From Chloroflexota bacterium (GTDB lineage Bacteria; Chloroflexota; UBA6077; FW602-bin22): a stretch of 64,000 nucleotides of DNA. A program made the position numbers and the translations under genes. Below, one piece after another: positions 16,694 to 28,244 of this stretch. The notes under the pieces were generated by a model, which saw only the letters and a list, made by a program, of their open reading frames with translations, did no database searches and was not told the origin of the DNA. How positions within the stretch are numbered: the stretch's first letter is position 1; each line of letters opens with the position of its first letter. The stretch lies in the NCBI GenBank assembly GCA_004297775.1, contig SCUE01000005.1:57530-121529 (forward strand), in the 5' to 3' direction.

Positions 16694-17399
16694 GTCCGCG
16701 CCCGCCGGTGGCCGGGCGTCCGCCGAGCGCGACCAGTCCGATGCCGCGGCCGAGCCCCCACACGACGTAGGTAGCCAGAGCGATATGCGCGGTGATGAGC
16801 GCAAGACGACCGTCGATCGCCAGCGCTAGGACGAAGACGACCGCGAGTGACCAGGCGACGCGCCCGAGCCGTCCGCTTGTGAAACGTGGGTAGGGGACCC
16901 GGCTCACCATCAGGGCCGAGAGCGCGAGGCCCCAGGCGAGACCGCCATCGATATCGGCTCGAAGGACGCCGCCGGCGGCAAGCGCAAACAACGGGCCGCC
17001 AACGGTGATCGGCAGACCGACGAACTCGGAACCGCTCGGCTCCGATTGAAAGCGCGCCAGGCGCCAGGCGCCGGCGATCGCAATTCCAGCCAGGACGAGG
17101 ACACGGATTGGGCCGGGGGCATCAGGGTTCTGAGCCGCGAAGACGATGCCGGGCGCGACGCCAAACGCGACCAGATCCGCCAGCGCGTCGAAGTGGCCGC
17201 CGAACGCGGATGCGACGCCCCATCGGCGCGCCAGGACGCCGTCAATGCCGTCCGATAACACTGCCAACAGAATGAACCGCAAGGCGAGATCGACGTCGCC
17301 GAAACGAGAAGCCTCGACCGCGCCCAAACCGAGCAACAGGGTCAACCCCGTCGCTATGTTTGGCACGTATATCCGCCAATCGGACTCGTCAAACCGCAC
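16683..17399 (-). CDS. pssA: CDP-alcohol phosphatidyltransferase (PssA-like)
   Basis: A 238-residue integral membrane enzyme that joins CDP-diacylglycerol to an alcohol, most likely serine. The complete CDP-alcohol signature D-x2-D-G-x2-A-R-x8-G-x3-D-x3-D is present from SDGIDGVLARR to FDALAD (about 47-72), and DLVAFGVAPG directly after it is characteristic of PssA. RLARFQSEP with EFVGLP (about 115-130) is a further PssA mark. About seven hydrophobic segments follow. GTG 17399 is chosen because AGGAGG lies 11 bases upstream at 17411-17416. It overlaps the methyltransferase gene downstream by 11 bases. Confidence 0.85.
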   Translation of the reverse strand: MRFDESDWRIYVPNIATGLTLLLGLGAVEASRFGDVDLALRFILLAVLSDGIDGVLARRWGVASAFGGHFDALADLVAFGVAPGIVFAAQNPDAPGPIRVLVLAGIAIAGAWRLARFQSEPSGSEFVGLPITVGGPLFALAAGGVLRADIDGGLAWGLALSALMVSRVPYPRFTSGRLGRVAWSLAVVFVLALAIDGRLALITAHIALATYVVWGLGRGIGLVALGGRPATGGRGRGE

Positions 17400-17401
17400 C
17401 G

Positions 17402-17662
17402 CTAGCAGGACCTCCTGGGTCCCGTTCCGCCGTCGGACCCCGCGTCGAGCGTCGCCGGCGACGACATCGAACTCGGTGCGCAAGCATAACACAGGCCGGC
17501 GACCGTTCCGCGCGCGGCGTCGCACCGGTCATCGACTGGGCAGGCTCGGCATAGGAGGCGCCGAGGATGACAGGCCAGGGCTGCCAAATCGACCATCGCA
17601 AGGTTGAACTGCCTCCCCCTTCCTGGTGGTACGAGCGCATCGATTTGCCGCCAAACGTGGCG
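17402..17662 (-). pseudogene. Remnant of MutY-like A/G adenine glycosylase (C-terminal [4Fe-4S] part)
   Basis: Only about 50 residues (17516-17662) look like a known family. FNLAMVDLAALAC followed by a perfect C-x6-C-x2-C-x5-C pattern (CHPRRLLCRACPVDDRC) is the iron-sulfur loop that closes the MutY/endonuclease III catalytic domain. The HhH, catalytic Glu/Asp region and the rest of the N-terminal 200 residues are absent: upstream sequence on this strand is antisense to the NYN fragment. The tail after the last Cys runs about 38 residues of unrelated sequence to a stop at 17402. This is best read as a truncated, non-functional fragment next to another broken gene. Confidence 0.6.
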
Positions 17663-17733
17663 GTCTTTGTAGGGCCCCGTCGTGGTCGCCGCAATCCCGA
17701 GCGCGCGACCAACGACAGGAGTACTTGGCGTGT

Positions 17734-17739
17734 TAGCCT
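17734..17739 (+). promoter_or_regulatory. -10-like box before NYN pseudogene
   Basis: TAGCCT ends 10 bases before GTG 17750, the likely original start of the broken NYN gene. Confidence 0.3.
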
Positions 17740-17749
17740 GCCCGCCGTA

Positions 17750-17925
17750 GTGAGCGCTCCACCAGTAACGAGGACGAACGTCTACGTCGACGGGTTCAAT
17801 CTGTACTTCGGCTGTCTCAAGGACACGCCGCATCGGTGGTTGGACTTGGGGCCCTGTTCGCCAAGGTCCTGCCCGATAATCAGATCAAGGTTACGTCCCG
17901 CCAATGGTTCGCCGTAAATGCCGTG
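17750..17925 (+). pseudogene. Frameshifted and truncated NYN-domain gene
   Basis: The first 33 codons read TNVYVDGFNLYFGC...RWLDLG, the N-terminus of NYN (PIN-like RNase) proteins with the metal-binding Asp in VDGFNLY. At a run of four G (17848-17851) the frame is lost, and in the next frame the family sequence resumes as GALFAKVLPDNQIKV. One extra G would restore WLDLGALFAKVLP. After about 17915 no family sequence is seen, so roughly the last four fifths of the gene are missing. It is therefore both frameshifted and truncated. A base-call error could explain the shift but not the truncation. Confidence 0.65.
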
Positions 17926-18392
17926 CAGCGCCCAGATCACCGCCCCCGGCTCGCTGGTCTCCGCCGCGTTCATCGCAAACTGAGTCTAGAACGTCCGTTC
18001 GTAATGTGCTATGCCTTCGTCAGGTCGAAAAGGAGCGGAGATTGCGCGAGATTCCGGTGCGTCGGCCGTCGGCTCGGGACGCGGTCGCGGTCGAGCCAGC
18101 CGCGTCCCCGATCCCGTGGCGGTTCGTCGCGATCGCCTGGACCCTCGTGTGTTTCATTTTTCGACGAAAACGAGATGGCGATCCGCTCCATCTCGGTCAG
18201 TTTGAGATCAGGTCTGCTCCACTTATTGCGCGCTCCATTCGCTCCATCTCGGTCACTTTGAGATCAGGTCTGCGGCACGCCCGCGTCGCACATGGAGCGG
18301 GCATGGCGTACGGCGGCGAAGGCGCGCCGACCGATCGCCGCGAGCGCGCCGTTCCGCGTTTCGCCGCGATACCGCGCTGGCCAGGTGGTCGG
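17926..18392. other. Decayed intergenic stretch without an intact gene
   Basis: No reading frame here looks like a protein family on either strand. It is less GC-biased than its surroundings, with stretches such as GTGTTTCATTTTTCGAC. It contains the 34-base repeat pair (18184-18273) and an inverted repeat GAGATGG/CCATCTC at 18172-18178 and 18188-18194. It lies between the truncated NYN gene and the promoter of the phosphatase gene and looks like a site of past insertion and deletion. Confidence 0.5.
18184..18273. repeat. 34-base direct repeat, two copies, 33/34 identical
   Basis: Copies at 18184-18217 and 18240-18273 start with CGCTCCATCTCGGTCA and end with GAGATCAGGTCTGC; one base differs (G/C at the 16th-17th position region, CAGTTT against CACTTT). 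Period 56. They resemble mobile-element end scars but no transposase is near. Confidence 0.8.
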
Positions 18393-18421
18393 TTGACAGC
18401 CACGCGCCGCGCTTCGACACT
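18393..18421 (+). promoter_or_regulatory. Promoter with consensus -35, leaderless start of histidine phosphatase gene
   Basis: TTGACA (18393-18398), a 17-base spacer, GACACT (18416-18421), then 7 bases to GTG 18429. This is the best -35/-10 pair in the window and it points to initiation at the GTG itself. Confidence 0.65.
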
Positions 18422-18428
18422 CGGGTCC

Positions 18429-19094
18429 GTGTTCATTCACGTCGTGCGCCACGCCGAGTCGATGGCGAACATCGGGAAGTCATCCGAGGTCGACTGCGAT
18501 CTCTCCGATCTTGGTCGAGGGCAGGTCGCCGCGGTCGCGCGTGAACTCGCCAGCATTGGGATCGATCGCGTCTTGACGAGTCCGTACCGCCGGGCACTGT
18601 TGACCGCGACCGGGATCGCCCGCGTGGCCGGGGTAATGTGCGAGTCCCTCCCGGAACTGCACGAGCACCAACCGAATGCGTTGCCGTCGCCGTGGCCGCT
18701 CATGCGACCGTGCGATATCGGATCGCACTTCCCGGACGTGATGATCGCCGATTGCCTGGCCGATGAGGCGTGGCACCGTGCGCCGGAGACCGACGCGCAC
18801 GTTCTCGAACGTATGGCGAAGGTGATTGCCGCGATCGAGCGGCGATTCGACGGCGCAAGCCGCGTCGCCCTCGTGACGCACGGCTCACCGGCGGGGAAGC
18901 TCGTCCAGGCGTTTCTGGCCGTGGCGGATGCAACCAGGGCCGAGATCGCGATCGCGAACGCGTCGATCACGACGTTCGAGATCGTGGGCGCGAAGCGGTA
19001 CGTGCGCGCCGTCAGCCGCGTCGAGCACCTGCGAGACGCGGCCCCGGTGTCTGCCGAATCGTGGGTGAATGGCGTCCAGCCGGCGCTTCTGTGA
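18429..19094 (+). CDS. Histidine phosphatase family protein (phosphoglycerate mutase-like)
   Basis: A 221-residue cytosolic phosphatase or mutase of the RHG superfamily. HVVRHAESMAN (residues 4-14) contains the catalytic His in the RHxE form. TSPYRRALLTATGIA (about 49-63) has the second Arg, and LPELHEHQPN (about 73) holds a Glu/His region. VALVTHGSPAGKLVQAFL (about 147-164) supplies the second catalytic His. Start GTG 18429 is set by the promoter just upstream; longer in-frame starts extend into decayed sequence. The EVE gene follows at 10 bases. Substrate unknown. Confidence 0.85.
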   Translation: MFIHVVRHAESMANIGKSSEVDCDLSDLGRGQVAAVARELASIGIDRVLTSPYRRALLTATGIARVAGVMCESLPELHEHQPNALPSPWPLMRPCDIGSHFPDVMIADCLADEAWHRAPETDAHVLERMAKVIAAIERRFDGASRVALVTHGSPAGKLVQAFLAVADATRAEIAIANASITTFEIVGAKRYVRAVSRVEHLRDAAPVSAESWVNGVQPALL

Positions 19095-19104
19095 GGGTGG
19101 AAGC

Positions 19105-19506
19105 ATGAGTTTCTGGCTTCTCAAGACCGAGGCGGACGCGTACAGCTACGCCGACCTTGTGCGCGATGGCATCGCCGAGTGGGACGGCGTGACGAACCCG
19201 ACCGCGCAGAGGAACATGCGGGCGATGGCGGTCGGCGATCGATGCGTCATCTATCACACCGGCGACGAGCGTCGCGCGATTGGTCTGGCTGAAATCGTTC
19301 GGGCGCCCTACGCCGATCCGACCGACCCGACCGGCCGTCGCGTGTGGGTCGATCTGCGCGCCACCGGCGAGCTACCGCGACCGGTTGGTTTGGTCGACAT
19401 CAAGGCGATGCCGATCTTCGCGACCAGTCCGCTCGTCACGATCGGGCGACTCTCGGTCGTTCCGTTGACGTCCGAGCAGTTCGAAGTATTCGCGAAGGCG
19501 TTGTGA
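19105..19506 (+). CDS. EVE-domain protein
   Basis: A 133-residue single EVE domain, a PUA-like fold that binds modified bases in RNA or DNA. The opening SFWLLKTEADAYSYADL and the segment GVTNPTAQRNMRAMAVGDRCVIYHTG (read in two parts, about 28-55) are diagnostic, as is IVRAPYADPT (about 66). ATG 19105 lies 10 bases after the phosphatase stop, with GAGGGTGG just before it, so it is the second gene of that unit. EVE proteins occur in restriction-like contexts, but none is visible here. It converges on ligA with a 172-base gap in which I see nothing. Confidence 0.88.
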   Translation: MSFWLLKTEADAYSYADLVRDGIAEWDGVTNPTAQRNMRAMAVGDRCVIYHTGDERRAIGLAEIVRAPYADPTDPTGRRVWVDLRATGELPRPVGLVDIKAMPIFATSPLVTIGRLSVVPLTSEQFEVFAKAL

Positions 19507-19678
19507 CGGCCGGGATTTCCCGACCGCGCGAGCCACGGACGTCAAGCTCGAAGCACACGTCGCCCGATCGCTGCCTGGTTTGTGGATGTCGTCATTGGCC
19601 AGTCCGCCGCCGACGATTCTCGATGCCGGCGCAGAGGTCGAGTGGGTTCGGCGACGGCGTCGCAGTTGGCGAAGCGGG

Positions 19679-25167
<5,489 letters not shown>

Positions 25168-25255
25168 CGGCGGCGCGGGCGTCAGCCTGGCGCACTGAAG
25201 GGAACAGAAACCCAAACGCGGTGACGGCACGAGGTCTGCGTCTGGGGCGCTCAGT

Positions 25256-27016
25256 TCAGACCGACTCCAGATCGAGTCCGCCTTCCTCGTCGAGTTCGAG
25301 TGACGCGAGGACATCGGGCGCGCAGATGAGGTGGACGATGTCGCCGACGCGGAGCGGTGCGCGGGGCGATGGGCGGACACGGGGGTTGCCGATCGCCGGT
25401 TCCAGGACGATCGCGGTCGCATCGCGGCTACGCAGGAGGTCGCCGACGGTCGCGCCGACCCAGGCGCTGCCCTGTTCGACGTAGACGCGTACGTACACGT
25501 ATGTCGCGCCCTCGATCGTGAACGTGTCGACGACGCTGCGTCCCATTGCCGCCGCGGCGAAAGCGGGCGCGGCAATCGCAGCCGGGCTCAGCACGTTGTC
25601 GACGTCGAACGTGGCCCGCACGCGCGCGGCAAAGCCCTCGTCGAAGAGCCGGATGATGATGCGAACGCGCGGGTTCGCCTCTCGCGCGCTCAGGCCGATC
25701 TCCAGATTCAGCAAGTCGTCGCTAGTGGCGATCACGACCGATCGGGCGTCGTGGACGTTCGCGCGATGGAACGCGTTCTCCTGGCGCGCGTCGCCGGTAA
25801 TGACGGTCGCGCCGGAACGCAGTGCTTCGGTCGCCAGGCTTTGGGAGCCGCCCATGTCGATCGCCGCCGTGCCCGGTATGACCGGGCGCAACTCTTCGAG
25901 GATACGGTAGCCGACATTGCCGAGGCCGCAGATGATGACGTGATCGAATGCGGTAGTTCGCGTCGTACCGAAGAGACGACTCAAGCGATCGGACAGCACC
26001 CAGTTCGTCACGAAGGCCGTGATGACCGAGACGACGAACAGGCTCGTCAACATCAGCGCCATACCGAAGAGCTTCAGCCCCGGCGCGTCTTCGAGGAGGT
26101 TGATGTCACCGTAGCCGACGGTCGCCATCGTCGTGACCGTGAAGTACATCGCCGCGACGAGGTTGAGTCCCTTGTATTCGACGAAGATGAAGACGCTCAG
26201 CCACGCCAGCCCGATCGCGAGCCCGAGCGCGGTCAGCAGCCGACGATCCGCGTCGGCCAGCCAGGCCGCGATCGCGCGTGTCGTGAGGCGGAATCGACTC
26301 GGCGCGCCCTGATCGACCGATCCATCGAGGCCGATCGAGCCCAATTCGCGCAGACGGCCGATATCGACCACCGCGCCGAGGCGGTCGCCCGGTTGCAATG
26401 GTGTCGGCGGCGGCGGCCACGACTCGACATCGCCACTCTCGCGCCGAATGTAGAGAGCCGAGGCACCGGCGTGGTCGCGAACCATCGCCGTTTCCTCGAC
26501 CGGGATCTCGGCGACGCCGTAGATCGTGCCGGCAATGCGCCACGATCGAAGGGTGTCTGGCGCCAGCGCTGCACTGACGAACGACGGCGACGCCAGGGCT
26601 GGCAGGCCGAGGACCGACCAGTTCGGGAATCGCGATTCGAGCTGCTCCGCCAGATGGTCGTTGTTCAGCCGCACCACCGTGCGGAGTTCGGCACGTCGGT
26701 CGTGAACCAGCAGCGCGGCGTTCAGGTTCGCCTTGTCGTCGTTCGTGCAGGAGATGAACGCTCGAGCTTCATCAATGCGCAGTCGATCCATGGTCTCAGG
26801 CAGCGTGATGTCGCCACGAATGATTTCGACGTCATTCTCCCGCGCAGTCAATTGCGCGAGTTCGCTTGGCGCGAGGTCGATCGCGACCACTGGCAGACCG
26901 GCCGCTCGCAAGCGGGTCAGCACTTCGAGTCCGACCATCCCAACGCCGAGGAGGATCACGTGGGCCGATTTGGCCCGGCCGTTCGCGCGCGCGGCCAGGA
27001 CGCGCGTCTCGGTCAT
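25256..27016 (-). CDS. K+ channel with RCK/TrkA domains on both sides of the pore
   Basis: A 586-residue membrane protein. An N-terminal TrkA-N Rossmann domain (ILLGVGMVGLEVL, about 21-33, nucleotide-binding glycines) with its own C-terminal part runs to about 225. Two transmembrane helices flank a pore loop with the K+ selectivity filter TVGYGD (299-304), preceded by MYFTVTTMA. A second TrkA-N starts at DHVIICGLGNVGYRIL (358-373) and a TrkA-C domain ends at about 575 (PLRVGDIVHLI). An RCK ahead of the pore is less common than the usual pore-then-RCK order. It would pass K+ under control of nucleotide or nucleotide-derived ligands. It is the third gene of the cyclase/HD-GYP operon, 19 bases after the HD-GYP stop. 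Confidence 0.85.
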   Translation of the reverse strand: MTETRVLAARANGRAKSAHVILLGVGMVGLEVLTRLRAAGLPVVAIDLAPSELAQLTARENDVEIIRGDITLPETMDRLRIDEARAFISCTNDDKANLNAALLVHDRRAELRTVVRLNNDHLAEQLESRFPNWSVLGLPALASPSFVSAALAPDTLRSWRIAGTIYGVAEIPVEETAMVRDHAGASALYIRRESGDVESWPPPPTPLQPGDRLGAVVDIGRLRELGSIGLDGSVDQGAPSRFRLTTRAIAAWLADADRRLLTALGLAIGLAWLSVFIFVEYKGLNLVAAMYFTVTTMATVGYGDINLLEDAPGLKLFGMALMLTSLFVVSVITAFVTNWVLSDRLSRLFGTTRTTAFDHVIICGLGNVGYRILEELRPVIPGTAAIDMGGSQSLATEALRSGATVITGDARQENAFHRANVHDARSVVIATSDDLLNLEIGLSAREANPRVRIIIRLFDEGFAARVRATFDVDNVLSPAAIAAPAFAAAAMGRSVVDTFTIEGATYVYVRVYVEQGSAWVGATVGDLLRSRDATAIVLEPAIGNPRVRPSPRAPLRVGDIVHLICAPDVLASLELDEEGGLDLESV

Positions 27017-27035
27017 CGGATCGGCGGCGAAGCGG

Positions 27036-28244
27036 TCAGGCTGGCGCCGAGGCCGGCCGACGCTTCGGCGGCGACGTCATCAAGCGCGCCGTTGAATCGG
27101 TCGACAGGTCGATTTCGATTGGGTCGACCTCGCTGCCGTCGGGCTTCTCGAAGATGCGCACGATCGGACGGTTGATGTCGGGCGTGCCGAGCTTCGCGAC
27201 GACGCCCTGCCATTTGTCGAGCGCGCCGCCAACGATGCGCACCGGGTAGCCGGTCGGGAAGATCGGAACGATCTCGTAGAACATCGAGATGAGATCGTTG
27301 CTGAGTTGAACCGACGACATGCGCTTCATCAGCGACATGGCCAGTTCACGTGGCAACCTAGCGCGGAATGGCCGGTCGGAGCAGAGCGCGTCGTAGACAT
27401 CGGCGATCGCCGTGACCTGGGCGATCAGCAGGATTTGCCCCGGTAGGGTGCTCGTGTCGCGGCCGAACGAATTCGCGCCGACGAGGCCGCGCGGGTATCC
27501 CTTGCCGTTCGTCCACTCGTGATGCTGGTAGGCGATGTGGTTGGAGAGCGCGTCGAAGTCGGGCACATTCTGCAGGAAATCGAAGCCGAGTCGAGTGTGG
27601 CGTTTGACCTGCTCGATGTCGGCCGGAGTCGGCGGACCCGTCTTGCCGTCGGCCGTGTCACCCGTGAATGTCTGTCCGATGTCGTGGAGTAGCGCACCGC
27701 GACCGAGCCGGCGCAACTCGGGTTTCTTCAATCCGAGCTTTCGGCCGATCGCGACCGCGACCGATGCGACCTCGATGGCGTGGCCGAACGCGAAGGTGTC
27801 TTGTGACTTGATGGAATTGAGCCCCAGCACCGTCGGCGCGTCGAGGACTTCGTCGACGATCGAGGTGCTGGACGAGAATACGGCGTCAACCGGGACTGAC
27901 TCGACGATCATCTTCTTGAGATCGTTCGAGACCGGCAATGAGTTCGCTTTCTGGACGAAGTCGTGGCCCAACTGATGTGCGGTCTGTTCGCCGACCGCGA
28001 GTGTCGCGCGGGTGGCCTTATTTGCCTTGACGCGCGTCTCTGGCGTCAGGGGATCGACGACCTTGATGCCCTGCGACTGCTTGTCCTCGACGTAGATTGC
28101 CGCATAGCCACGGCTCTTGATTTGTGAAACGAGCTGGGAATCCAGGATGACGCCGACCTGTGCTAGGACGTCGCCGCGATCGTTGTAAAGCGCCTGCCCT
28201 AGGGGATTGCCGAGCGCGACGTCGTCGATACTCACCATTCGCAT
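27036..28244 (-). CDS. HD-GYP domain phosphodiesterase
   Basis: A 402-residue protein. The N-terminal 120 residues carry the DUF3391-like beginning (SIDDVALGNPLGQALYNDRG). The HD-GYP domain (about 150-350) keeps the metal and catalytic residues: GHAIEVASV (His), ALLHDIGQTF (His-Asp), KRHTRLGFDFL (His), YQHHEWTNGKGYPRGL (His-His and GYP) and AIADVYDALCSDRPFR (Asp). These enzymes hydrolyse cyclic di-GMP or related cyclic dinucleotides. One oddity is Gln after HDIG where Lys is usual. There is no receiver domain. The ATG touches the stop of the upstream cyclase gene (TAG|ATG), so the pair is surely co-transcribed. Confidence 0.87.
   Translation of the reverse strand: MRMVSIDDVALGNPLGQALYNDRGDVLAQVGVILDSQLVSQIKSRGYAAIYVEDKQSQGIKVVDPLTPETRVKANKATRATLAVGEQTAHQLGHDFVQKANSLPVSNDLKKMIVESVPVDAVFSSSTSIVDEVLDAPTVLGLNSIKSQDTFAFGHAIEVASVAVAIGRKLGLKKPELRRLGRGALLHDIGQTFTGDTADGKTGPPTPADIEQVKRHTRLGFDFLQNVPDFDALSNHIAYQHHEWTNGKGYPRGLVGANSFGRDTSTLPGQILLIAQVTAIADVYDALCSDRPFRARLPRELAMSLMKRMSSVQLSNDLISMFYEIVPIFPTGYPVRIVGGALDKWQGVVAKLGTPDINRPIVRIFEKPDGSEVDPIEIDLSTDSTARLMTSPPKRRPASAPA

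Noticed and set aside
18184..18273. Insertion sequence
   Set aside because: The copies are direct, not inverted, and there is no transposase frame nearby. I kept them as a repeat only.
17904..18428. N-terminal extension of the histidine phosphatase
   Set aside because: It crosses the decayed patch and the 34-base repeats. The TTGACA/GACACT promoter and the RHAE motif fix the start at 18429.
19507..19678. Small gene between EVE and ligA
   Set aside because: Frames there are short and antisense or overlap ligA's end, with no start signal or family match.
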